Below, piece after piece: positions 17,274-25,730 of a stretch of 64,000 nt of DNA. The notes below the pieces were generated by a model. It saw only the letters and a list, made by a program, of their open reading frames with translations. It did not search any database and had not been told where the DNA came from. Position 1 is the stretch's first letter. Every line of letters starts with the position of its first letter. Position numbers and translations under genes: made by a program. Location: assembly GCA_049116495.1 (NCBI GenBank), contig JAGDYV010000034.1:9657-73656 (forward strand), in the 5' to 3' direction. Source of the stretch: CAJQQK01 sp049116495. Its GTDB lineage: Bacteria; Pseudomonadota; Alphaproteobacteria; Rhizobiales; Hyphomicrobiaceae.

Positions 17274-19604
17274 TCATCCGGTCTTGGCGTCGTGGATGGC
17301 GCGCCAGATGCGCTGTGGCGTAGCAGGCATCGGACAATCGGTGATGCCCAGTGGGGCAAGTGCATCAAGAAGCGCGCCGGTCAAACAGGCAACCGCGCCA
17401 ACCGTACCGGCTTCACCGGCACCTTTCACGCCAAGCGGATTTCGAGAAGTAGGTACACCGCTGATCTCGATCTCGAAGTGTGGCTGGTCGTCCGCGCGCG
17501 GCATATTGTAGTCCATGAAGGAACTGCTCAGCACCTGGCCATGCTCATCCCACACGATTTCCTCGCCAAATACTTGCCCGGCACCATGTGCAATTCCACC
17601 ATGCATCTGACCATCCAGAAGAAGTGGATTGAGGACAATACCGACATCCTCAACCGCGATGTAGCGCCGTATTTGAGACACTCCCGTGTCAGGATCGATC
17701 TCTACCTCCGCGACGTGGCAAGCGTTCGGAAATGTTGGCGCAGGTGGCAGAAAAGTTGCGAACCCCGAAAGTCCGCTATCCAAGCCGGATGGCATGAGCG
17801 CCGGCTGAAAGGCAATACTTGCCACCTCTCGAATGTCCAGGCCGCGATTGGTCCCGATAACCGAGAACAACCCATCCTCAAATTTAATGTCTTCCTCAGC
17901 TGCTTCGAGGGCATGTGCGGCAATCGCCTTGCCCTTTTCGATGATCTTGGCCGAAGCCCCCATCAGCGCACTGCCACCGAGCGCCGATACGCGCGAGCCA
18001 CCCGTACCGTGGCCATAGCCAACGACGTCGGTATCTCCCTGGACGAACCGGATGGATTCAAAATCAAGCCCGAAGCGCTCTGATACCAACTGCTTGAAGA
18101 CCGTTTCGTGACCTTGGCCGTGGGAGTGCGTGCCCATGAGTACGGTGGCTGTTCCTTGACGATCGAAGCGGATCTCACCGCCTTCATCGCCACCGCCAGC
18201 CGATTGTTCGATGGTGTTGATGATGCCGAGGCCAAGCAGGCGCCCGGACGCAGCGGCTGCCGCACGTCGTGCTTCGAAACCTTCAGCGTCAATCATGGCC
18301 AAGGCCCGGTCCATGTTGCGTTCGAATTCACCGCAGTCATAGTTGTAGGTGAGCGGCGTTTGATAGGGCATGGCAGCCGGCTGGATCAGGTTGCGACGGC
18401 GCAGTCCAACCCGGTTCAGACCCATCTCGTGCGCCGCTTTGTCAATAATCTGCTCAATCAGTGACGTTGCCTCTGGACGGCCAGCACCACGCACAGCACC
18501 CGTCGGACTGGTGTTGGTCAGCACACCGGTCACCTGCGCATGCATTGCAGGCGTTGTGTAAACGCCCGCCACACCGCTGATGTTGCCGAAGGAAGCATGT
18601 GGTCCGAAATTGGAGAGATACGCTCCCATGTTCGCTGTTACATCGACCCGTAATCCAAGGAAATCTCCATCTGCGTTGAGCGCAAGCTCGCCCCGCATTA
18701 CAAAGTCACGGCCCTGCTCTTCCAATATCCCGTCCATGCGATCGTTGACCCATTTGACGGGGCGACCGATTTGGCGAGCCGCCCAAAGCACGAGCGGCAA
18801 TTCCGGAAAAATCGTGGCTCTCAGCCCGAACGAACCGCCCATATCAGGACTGACGATGCGTACCTGAGCTTCCGGAACGCGAAGCACGGATTCCGCCAAC
18901 CAGCTCCGCATATCGTGCGGGAACTGGTTGCCGGCATGCAGCGTGTAGCGCGCGTCGGACGCGTTGTATTCTCCCAACGCCGCTCGAGGCTCCATGGCAT
19001 TGACCGCAACCCGTGGCATCGGGAGTTCGATGCGCGTCACGTGATCTGCGCCAGAGAACGCTGCGTCCGTCGCCGCTTCATCGCCGACTTCGAACCGAAA
19101 ACAAATGTTATCGGGGCAGTCATTCCAGACACTTGGCGCATCCTCGGCCAAGGCCGCGACCGTGTCGGTATTGACTGGGAGTTCTTCATAGTCGATCTCA
19201 ATCAGTTCAGCTGCAGTGCGAGCTTGATGACGCGTTTCGGCCACGACAAATGCCACAGCATCTCCAACAAACATCGCTTTGGAACGAGCCAGGACGGGAT
19301 GCGGGGGCACGAAGCCTGATTGGCCATCCGGTCGCTTCAACGGATACATCTTCGCGCTTAGCGACGGCAGATCGCCGAGCCCAGCTCCGGCAACATCCTC
19401 GCCGGAGAAGATGGCCAGAACGCCCGGTGACTGGCATGCCGCATCTGTATCGATGGACTTGATCAGTGCGTGTGCATGGGGCGAACGCAAGAGGTAGGAC
19501 GCAGCCTGATTTGGTAGGTTTATGTCGTCCGTGTAGCGTCCGAGACCGCGCAGGAAGCGATCATCTTCTTCTCTGGTTGCCGACTGGCCAAGACCCAACT
19601 TCAT
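17274..19604 (-). CDS. Molybdenum hydroxylase large subunit (xanthine dehydrogenase/CoxL family), orphan
   Basis: The 776-residue product is full length for the molybdopterin-binding subunit of the xanthine oxidase family. It starts GQSATREEDDRFLRGLGRYTDD, followed by the a/b hammerhead domain (SYLLRSPHAHALIKSID, FVGDAVAFVVAET), the first Mo-binding half (DMGGSFGLR) and the second half. The active-site loop reads AVRGAGR at residues 370-376, the form II pattern, not the AYRCSFR motif of true aerobic CO dehydrogenase. The catalytic glutamate is E731 in GAGEAGT. No FAD-binding medium subunit and no 2Fe-2S small subunit lies next to it, which is unusual since these normally form an operon. Substrate unknown; an N-heterocycle or aldehyde would fit the neighbouring hydantoinases. 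Confidence 0.9.
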   Translation of the reverse strand: MKLGLGQSATREEDDRFLRGLGRYTDDINLPNQAASYLLRSPHAHALIKSIDTDAACQSPGVLAIFSGEDVAGAGLGDLPSLSAKMYPLKRPDGQSGFVPPHPVLARSKAMFVGDAVAFVVAETRHQARTAAELIEIDYEELPVNTDTVAALAEDAPSVWNDCPDNICFRFEVGDEAATDAAFSGADHVTRIELPMPRVAVNAMEPRAALGEYNASDARYTLHAGNQFPHDMRSWLAESVLRVPEAQVRIVSPDMGGSFGLRATIFPELPLVLWAARQIGRPVKWVNDRMDGILEEQGRDFVMRGELALNADGDFLGLRVDVTANMGAYLSNFGPHASFGNISGVAGVYTTPAMHAQVTGVLTNTSPTGAVRGAGRPEATSLIEQIIDKAAHEMGLNRVGLRRRNLIQPAAMPYQTPLTYNYDCGEFERNMDRALAMIDAEGFEARRAAAAASGRLLGLGIINTIEQSAGGGDEGGEIRFDRQGTATVLMGTHSHGQGHETVFKQLVSERFGLDFESIRFVQGDTDVVGYGHGTGGSRVSALGGSALMGASAKIIEKGKAIAAHALEAAEEDIKFEDGLFSVIGTNRGLDIREVASIAFQPALMPSGLDSGLSGFATFLPPAPTFPNACHVAEVEIDPDTGVSQIRRYIAVEDVGIVLNPLLLDGQMHGGIAHGAGQVFGEEIVWDEHGQVLSSSFMDYNMPRADDQPHFEIEISGVPTSRNPLGVKGAGEAGTVGAVACLTGALLDALAPLGITDCPMPATPQRIWRAIHDAKTG

Positions 19605-20060
19605 GTTCCGAAATGCCTCTGTCCTTCAGTTGTCAACTCAAACGAATATCCAATTCGGTCAGTCGACGACTTGCTCCCCAATCAGGTCAATTCTTGAATG
19701 GCGGACGCATGGTTGGAACGTTCCGCGATTGCGCAGCGCAATTTGGTCGCCAGTATCTGGCAATGACAATAGAGGAACAATGTCCCGATTGATCCATGTC
19801 CGGTCTGTCTCCGGTAGCACCAGAACGTCAGGTAAGGTCCAACCAACAATAATGCAGCATAAGACACGGTTCGTCGATAACATGGTCAAGTTGAACTGGT
19901 GCGAGCTGGAAGGGCGTTGGGTTGATCGTGCGCCGCGCCAAGCAGATGATGCGTCGTTGCAGCGTTTGATCTCGATTTTTCCTTATGCCTCCCCGTTTGG
20001 ACAACGCCCGCCGATTGTCGGTAGTATTGGTCGTCGCTGTTAAGAGGAGGTCGCAATCCG
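19605..20060. other. Divergent intergenic region without recognised gene
   Basis: These 456 bases separate the minus-strand Mo-hydroxylase gene and the plus-strand M24 gene and should hold both promoters. A plus-strand open frame from 19603 to 20043 has no ribosome binding site and no recognisable product, and I do not call it. The AAGAGGAGG at 20042-20050 is a strong ribosome binding site for the M24 gene. Confidence 0.5.
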
Positions 20061-21188
20061 ATGAAGACAATGCAGGATGCCACGGGCAATCTTTCCCGTT
20101 TGCAGGCGTTGGTCGATGCTAGCGAGTTCGATGCCGTGGTCGCCGTTTCGCCGGAAAACGTGCTGTATGCCGGCGATGTATTCATCTCCACGCAAGTCGA
20201 CATTCGCGATCGGCTGGCCTTTGTCGTCTGGGCCAAAGGCCGTGCCCCCGCGTACGTTCTTTGCAGAGTCGAGGAGGGCTATGTTCGCCAAGAATCCTGG
20301 ATCGATGATATCCGTACCTACAAGGAATTCGTGACATCGCCTGTCGATGTTCTAGCAGACACGCTGGATGAGTTTGGTTTGGCGCGAAGCCGGGTCGGCA
20401 TAGAGACGGAATATCTAGGTATGCGCTATTATCAGGCGCTCATGACGCGTCTGCCGGAGCTCCACCTTGAACCTTGCGAAGATCTGTTCGCTCAGGCGAG
20501 AATGATCAAATCCCAACGTGAGCGGGATATTCTGACGGCCGGTTTTCGCGGTACCGAAAAGGCGCTGATGGAAGCGTACACCGGGACCCGGGTCGGTGAT
20601 AGCGAGCGTGACATGGCGTTCCGGCTATGCGATGGGATTCTCCGATCGGGTGCTCAATCCGTTGCGTTCTGCCACATCAACGCCGGACCCAACACGGGAT
20701 ATCCACACATGGACCCATCCGACAACACCGTTGCTGCTGGCGACATCCTCAAGGCCGATGCCGGTGGGTTTTACAACCGCTACTATTCCAACGTCGGCCG
20801 CACGGCCAAGATGGGCAAGTTGAACGATGAAGATCGCTCTTGGTGGACCCGGTTGCGTGAGATTCATCATGAAATTATCGATATGGTCCGCCCCGGCAAC
20901 ACCGGCGCGCAGTTATTCGAGGCAGCAACTCGGCTGCACGAAAAGCACAACATTCCTTTTCCTTATGCGCATAATGGTCACGGTATCGGCCTGCAAGTGC
21001 ATGAACACCCACTGATCAGTCCGCACGACAATACGCCGCTCCAAACCGGGATGATGATGACGGTTGAGACTCGCGTGCGATGGGTCGGCAAGGTCGGCTA
21101 CCACATGGAGGACTTGTTGGAAGTTACGGAAGGCGCACCGGTCGTGCGTTCCGATTACTTTGACAACGAGACGATATTGGTCGTTTGA
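20061..21188 (+). CDS. M24 (creatinase/Xaa-Pro peptidase) family enzyme with an altered metal ligand
   Basis: The 375-residue product has the creatinase N-terminal domain (about 10-140) and the pita-bread M24 catalytic domain (about 150-375). Aligning with the standard ligand set gives D233, N244, H307 (NGHGIGLQVHEHP), E336 (MTVETRV) and E350 (YHMEDLLEV). Position 244, in YYSNVGRT, is normally aspartate (SDITRT), so one ligand of the dinuclear site is replaced. Enzymes of this fold include Xaa-Pro aminopeptidases, creatinase, ectoine hydrolase DoeA and DMSP lyase DddP. A strong AGGAGG precedes the ATG. It converges with the tripartite transporter. Its length and the changed ligand make a non-peptidase role plausible, but this is inference. 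Confidence 0.88.
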   Translation: MKTMQDATGNLSRLQALVDASEFDAVVAVSPENVLYAGDVFISTQVDIRDRLAFVVWAKGRAPAYVLCRVEEGYVRQESWIDDIRTYKEFVTSPVDVLADTLDEFGLARSRVGIETEYLGMRYYQALMTRLPELHLEPCEDLFAQARMIKSQRERDILTAGFRGTEKALMEAYTGTRVGDSERDMAFRLCDGILRSGAQSVAFCHINAGPNTGYPHMDPSDNTVAAGDILKADAGGFYNRYYSNVGRTAKMGKLNDEDRSWWTRLREIHHEIIDMVRPGNTGAQLFEAATRLHEKHNIPFPYAHNGHGIGLQVHEHPLISPHDNTPLQTGMMMTVETRVRWVGKVGYHMEDLLEVTEGAPVVRSDYFDNETILVV

Positions 21189-21209
21189 AGCTCGGCGCTC
21201 TACGTCAAC

Positions 21210-22745
21210 CTACTCGGCTCCTCCAGCAGAAGCACCACTCTCGGCCTTTTTCTTGGTGCTGCGGAAACCGAAGTGCCAAGTGAAAAAAATTGTCAAGGCA
21301 AAGAAGAACAGCGCAATGGGGCTCTGCAGGAATACAGCGTAGTCATTGCTGTTCATCAGGATGGCTTGACGTAAGGCGATCTCGAAGTCGTCGCCAAGAA
21401 TAAATCCGATCACAAGACATACGATGGAGAACCCACCCTTGCGCATCAAGTAGCCAAGAGCAGTGAACACGAAGAGCAATCCGACGTGAAACATCGAGTT
21501 GGACGGGATGTAGACGCCAATCACACAAAGCACGATCACGGTTGGCAGCACGACATGTTTGGGAATGCGCACGAACTGTACCCACAGGCGGATACCCACC
21601 CGGCCGATGATAATGTGCGCAACGTTGGCCAACAGCATGGAAGCAAAGATGCTGTAGATCAGAATGCCGTGCTCACGAATCATCAGTGGCCCCGGCACAA
21701 CACCATGGATCTCAAAGGCCCCGATCAGCACCGCGGCGGCGACGTTGCCGGGAATGCCAAGAGCGATGGTCGGAATGAGGTTGGAGCCAACCACCGCACT
21801 GTTCGCGGCCTCGGTTGCCTGAATGCCTTCCAACCGGCCCTTGCCAAACTCTTCGCTGTGCTTGGAGGCGCGTTTGGCGGCGCCATATCCCAGAAACGCG
21901 GCCAAGGTTACGCCCAGCCCGGGTAACATGCCGACCACGGTGCCAATGCCGGCAGAGCGCAGCAGTGTCTTCCAACCGCTCCAAAATTCAAGCACCCCCA
22001 ACTTGTTGTCTGCTTTGAACTCGGCCGCGGTGCGCGGCACTTCAGGGCGGGCTTCGCCCTGGTGGCGCAGATCAAACAACTGGGAAACGACGGAACTGAG
22101 CGCCAATGTGCCAATGGCAAAGGGCAGCAGAGGAATACCATCAAACAACTCTACCGTTCCGAAGGTAAGACGCTCGGTACTGTCGACCGGATCGAGCCCC
22201 CAAGTGCTTAGGAAAACACCTAGTGCCGCGGCCAACACACCTTTGACCAGTGATTTTCCGGCTAGAGCAGCGATCAGGGTGAACGAGAACAGGATAATGG
22301 CGGTAAACTCGACCGGGCCAAACTTGAGCGCGATGGCGGCAATCGGCGCGGCCAGCAAAATAAGCATGATGTCCGAGAATGTGTCACCGCAGACCGACGA
22401 ATAAAGCGCCGTCTTCATCGCCTTCTCAGGTTTGCCTTGTTGAGCGAGCGGATACCCATCCATGGCAGTTGCCGCAGCTTCCGGAGTACCGGGTGCGTTG
22501 ATCAGAATAGCCGGGATGGCGCCACCGGATGTACCGCCCTTGTTCACCCCGACCAGAAACGCGATTGCCGCCAACGGTGAGAAATAGAAAGTAAGCGGGA
22601 CCAGCACCGCCAAGGCCGTGACGCTGCCAAGGCCTGGCAGCACGCCAAAGATTATGCCGAGCGTCACGCCTGCGCAGATAAATAGAAGGTTCTGCCAAGT
22701 CCATGCAGCCTCGAAGCCGGCCGCCATCATGGTCGCGATTTCCAT
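21210..22745 (-). CDS. tctA: Tripartite tricarboxylate transporter large permease TctA
   Basis: The 511-residue protein is strongly hydrophobic with about 11-12 membrane segments and carries TctA signature regions: GIIFGVLPGLGSVTALAVLVPLTF split around residue 40, GGTSGGAIPAILINAPGTPEAAATAMDG, and the second-half repeat GMLPGLGVTLAAFLGYGAAKRAS with IPTIALGIPGNVAAAVLIGA. It is the last gene of the minus-strand operon tctC-tctB-tctA, 21 bp after tctB. The substrate is a carboxylate or related compound delivered by TctC. Confidence 0.95.
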   Translation of the reverse strand: MEIATMMAAGFEAAWTWQNLLFICAGVTLGIIFGVLPGLGSVTALAVLVPLTFYFSPLAAIAFLVGVNKGGTSGGAIPAILINAPGTPEAAATAMDGYPLAQQGKPEKAMKTALYSSVCGDTFSDIMLILLAAPIAAIALKFGPVEFTAIILFSFTLIAALAGKSLVKGVLAAALGVFLSTWGLDPVDSTERLTFGTVELFDGIPLLPFAIGTLALSSVVSQLFDLRHQGEARPEVPRTAAEFKADNKLGVLEFWSGWKTLLRSAGIGTVVGMLPGLGVTLAAFLGYGAAKRASKHSEEFGKGRLEGIQATEAANSAVVGSNLIPTIALGIPGNVAAAVLIGAFEIHGVVPGPLMIREHGILIYSIFASMLLANVAHIIIGRVGIRLWVQFVRIPKHVVLPTVIVLCVIGVYIPSNSMFHVGLLFVFTALGYLMRKGGFSIVCLVIGFILGDDFEIALRQAILMNSNDYAVFLQSPIALFFFALTIFFTWHFGFRSTKKKAESGASAGGAE

Positions 22746-22766
22746 TGAGCTTCCGATCGAGTGCGA

Positions 22767-23252
22767 TTAGCGCCAGATGCCTGGCATTTCAGTGGAGAAG
22801 AAGTACCAAGCCGCTTGTGAAAGCAAGATCGGCATGATCACCGCCGTGCCAATCAGCGGTTTGATCTGATGCACGCGGATGTAGAACATCGTGGCGAACA
22901 GTAGAACCGTCATGCCGGGTTCGAACCCGATATGGCTGATGATCGCCCAGGCAATGCCGGAGCCGAGCGCCCACAGACCAAGGTTGATCAATACGTCGAC
23001 ATTGATGCCGGTGGCTTCTTTACCGAACTCATCATCCATGGCGTCAGCTTCGGCGGAACTCAGCCGCCACGCGTTCCAGGCCATCAAGGTGGAGAGTATC
23101 AAACCGGCACCAACGGCAATCGACGGAACCAATCCGGGCGAAATGTCAAACTCGCTGGTTGGCGGCTCGGTGTTATTCGGAATTAGCCAGACGAGGCAGA
23201 AGATACAAACCGGAATCAGAATGAGTCCAGCTATCAAGTGGGTGTTTCGCAC
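22767..23252 (-). CDS. tctB: Tripartite tricarboxylate transporter small permease TctB
   Basis: This is the four-helix small membrane subunit, with hydrophobic segments at LIAGLILIPVCIFCLVWLI, LVPSIAVGAGLILSTLMAW, INLGLWALGSGIAWAIISH and the C-terminal LIGTAVIMPILLSQAAWYFF. I prefer the GTG at 23252, preceded by GGAG 11 bases upstream, giving 161 residues as usual for TctB; an in-frame ATG at 23303 would add 17 residues with several charged and cysteine residues. It lies between tctC and tctA in the same operon. Confidence 0.87.
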   Translation of the reverse strand: MRNTHLIAGLILIPVCIFCLVWLIPNNTEPPTSEFDISPGLVPSIAVGAGLILSTLMAWNAWRLSSAEADAMDDEFGKEATGINVDVLINLGLWALGSGIAWAIISHIGFEPGMTVLLFATMFYIRVHQIKPLIGTAVIMPILLSQAAWYFFSTEMPGIWR

Positions 23253-23327
23253 CGGGCTCTTGTCTCCACATTGGGTGTGAACGAGGCGGCGCAGAGCGCG
23301 CACCGCCTCGAACTATATCGCAAGAGT

Positions 23328-24251
23328 TTACTGGATGGCCGCCAGAACCTTTTCCAGACTCTTGGTGGTTTCGGCAGCCAACTTGGTCAAGTCTGCACCG
23401 GCCTTGTAGGCTTTCGGGAACTTGATGTTCTTGAGCAACTTGGTGAAATCGGGATCATCCAAAATTTTCTTAGCCGCTGCTTCAATTTTTTTGGCGATGT
23501 CATCAGGTAGCCCCGCCGGCCCGACCAGAACCGCATTGCCGACTTGCGATACGCCGTAAAGATCTTGGATGGACGGTGCTTCCGGGGTGTATGCCAACGG
23601 TTTGGACAGGAACGACGCCAGCACCGTCATTTCGTTCGGGTACTTCTGATGGATGCCGCCGCTGTAAGCGAACTCAACCTTGCCGCCGAGGATGAAAGGC
23701 ACCATTTCGCCGCCGCCGCGGGTCGGGATAAGGTTCCACTTCACACCCTCTTTCTTGGCGATGAATGCGAGGATGGCCTTGGAGATGCCCCCCATGTCTG
23801 CGACGTTAACCGCCTTCTTCTTGGAGTATGCGATGAGTTCCTGGAAGTTTTTGTACGGCTGTTTGGGGGTTGAAATGATTGCCGGTTGATAGGACGCGAC
23901 ACCGGCGATGAGGCGCAGATCCTTCATGCGATATTTCACGGCCTTTTGCGCCAACGGGTTCCAAATCATGTTGTTGAGGTCGGAATAGGCAATCGTGTAA
24001 CCATCCGGCTTGGCCTTTGACACGCGAGTGATGCCGACGGCGCTACCGCCACCCGGCGTCGGTTTGACGACGATTTTGGTGCCCAATTCGCGTCCCAATG
24101 CCTTCGACATCACCTGGGACATGCTGTAAGTCGTGCCGCCGGCTTTGTAAGGCACGATCAACGTTATGGGTTTGCTCGGCCAGTCTGCGGCGGCGACATC
24201 ACCGGCCACCGCCATTGCTAGGACAGAACCCAAGATGGAACGCAGCTTCAT
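23328..24251 (-). CDS. tctC: Tripartite tricarboxylate transporter substrate-binding protein TctC
   Basis: The 307-residue product begins with a signal peptide (MKLRSILGSVLAMAVAGDVAAA) and continues WPSKPITLIVPYKAGGTTY, the usual start of mature TctC/Bug proteins. It is periplasmic and captures the transporter's ligand. A strong GAGGAG lies 8-13 bases before the ATG, and this is the first gene of the operon. Bug-family ligands include citrate, other carboxylates and small aromatic or nicotinate-like acids; the residues seen here do not settle which. Confidence 0.93.
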   Translation of the reverse strand: MKLRSILGSVLAMAVAGDVAAADWPSKPITLIVPYKAGGTTYSMSQVMSKALGRELGTKIVVKPTPGGGSAVGITRVSKAKPDGYTIAYSDLNNMIWNPLAQKAVKYRMKDLRLIAGVASYQPAIISTPKQPYKNFQELIAYSKKKAVNVADMGGISKAILAFIAKKEGVKWNLIPTRGGGEMVPFILGGKVEFAYSGGIHQKYPNEMTVLASFLSKPLAYTPEAPSIQDLYGVSQVGNAVLVGPAGLPDDIAKKIEAAAKKILDDPDFTKLLKNIKFPKAYKAGADLTKLAAETTKSLEKVLAAIQ

Positions 24252-24947
24252 CTAGCTTACTCCTCTACCTGTTTACACATTCACTAAAATTCCAAGAGGA
24301 ACAGTTCCAGAAGCGGACCGAGCCTCGTCAACGGATTACGATGTTCAAGTCGCGGAGCGCGGCCCAAACACTCAATCCTTCCAACAGTCTGACACAATAT
24401 TCAAATGGTGCAACGATAACCAGAATGCGGATTGAGTCGGATCGACCCAATTTGCGCACAATGAGCCCCGCAATAGGATGATCGGTAACCTTGTACGCAG
24501 CGATCTTTTCAGTTCGTTAGTGCGTGGTCCACCTGCCATGAACTGCCATGGATAAAGCATGCCAGATCTCGCAAGCTTGAAGCACCGTTGCCATCAACAA
24601 CGGCCACGAAGCCAGCACCAAAACCCGTCGTCACTGGAATCCCAAAAGGCCACAGGTCATCGCCAATCGCGATGGCAGCGGCGGCGGTCTGGACGCGCAG
24701 TCTGCGCGCACTGTCGTGCAGAATATCTTTGAAAAGATCGCAAAGGGTTGCTGATCAGGCGAACTCGGTCACATCAAGCTGGAACACGGCAGTTCGCTCC
24801 ATAAAGAGAAAAAATGCCATATCCGGTCGGGTGCTCCGCAGACAATGCCAACTGAATTCTCCTCTAACGTCGCGAAGTTTCGACTGGAGCGAGACTGCTA
24901 GATCCCATAGATTGTCTCAACGGGTCGCCCACAAGGCTGTTTGGAAC
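24252..24947. other. Long intergenic stretch without recognised gene
   Basis: This region of 696 bases lies between divergent tctC and the DUF1194 gene. A plus-strand frame open from 24588 continues in frame into the DUF1194 gene but shows low-complexity basic residues and no conserved motif, so it is not called. Apart from the tctC ribosome binding site and the expected two promoters, nothing specific was seen. Confidence 0.45.
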
Positions 24948-25727
24948 ATGAAAGCAACAGGTCTCCGCTTGCTATCACTTCAGCAAATCAAGTCGAGATG
25001 CACCCTGCGCCAATGGCGTCCGTTCGTGCTTGGTGTTTTGATTCTTTTTTCGTTCGATGTGCGTAGTACCGGTGCGAATGGAGCCGAGGTCGACTTGGCC
25101 CTCGTGCTTGCCGTTGATATTTCCCGGAGCGTAAATTCGATCGAGTACGAGTTGCAGCGTAGTGGACTGGCCTACGCAATCCGGCATCCCGATGTGATTG
25201 CAGCGATCAAGAAAGGGCCGCTCAAAAAGATTGCGGTGACGGTCGTGCAGTGGTCCGACTACGAATCACAGGTCGTTGTTGTTCCCTGGGTCGTCATTCG
25301 AGACGCAAAGAGCGCGATCGGGTTTTCCAAACGCGTTGAACGCGCCGTCCGGTTCTACGGCGGCTACGGCACCCATGTTGCAGGAGTAATCGAATTTGGT
25401 GGTAACTTGCTCGAAGATGTCCCCTTCATTGCCCACCGCAAAGTGATCGACATTTCAGGTGACGGGCATGACAATATCACAAAGGCACCGGGGCGGCACC
25501 GCGACCAGGCCGTTGCAGCAGGCATCACGATCAATGGGCTTGCAATCGAAAATGAAGACAAGAACTTGCGCCTTTACTATCGAGATTTCGTAATTGGTGG
25601 TCCGGGTGCTTTCGTCGTTAGGGTGCAACGTTATGAAGATTTTGCTGATGCGATGAAGAAAAAGCTGATCCGCGAAATCTCGCCGAAGGCGCTCACATCG
25701 GACCAAACGCCGTTCAACCCAGGCTGA
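24948..25727 (+). CDS. DUF1194 (VWA-like) secreted protein
   Basis: The ATG at 24948 was chosen because a hydrophobic export segment (WRPFVLGVLILFSFDV) follows within 40 residues; the frame is open further upstream without sense. After cleavage the protein begins AEVDLALVLAVDISRSVNSIEYELQRSG, the start of DUF1194, a von Willebrand A-like domain. The DISRS segment matches the MIDAS pattern DxSxS. Further family blocks are VQWSDYESQVVVVPW, IDISGDGHDN and GITINGLAIENED. DUF1194 proteins are secreted and of unknown role. The next gene begins 3 bp later, so the pair is co-transcribed. Confidence 0.85.
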   Translation: MKATGLRLLSLQQIKSRCTLRQWRPFVLGVLILFSFDVRSTGANGAEVDLALVLAVDISRSVNSIEYELQRSGLAYAIRHPDVIAAIKKGPLKKIAVTVVQWSDYESQVVVVPWVVIRDAKSAIGFSKRVERAVRFYGGYGTHVAGVIEFGGNLLEDVPFIAHRKVIDISGDGHDNITKAPGRHRDQAVAAGITINGLAIENEDKNLRLYYRDFVIGGPGAFVVRVQRYEDFADAMKKKLIREISPKALTSDQTPFNPG

Positions 25728-25730
25728 TGA

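Noticed and set aside
18485..18503. Reading the Mo-hydroxylase as aerobic CO dehydrogenase CoxL
   Set aside because: The loop is AVRGAGR without the cysteine of AYRCSFR, and the CoxM and CoxS partners are missing.
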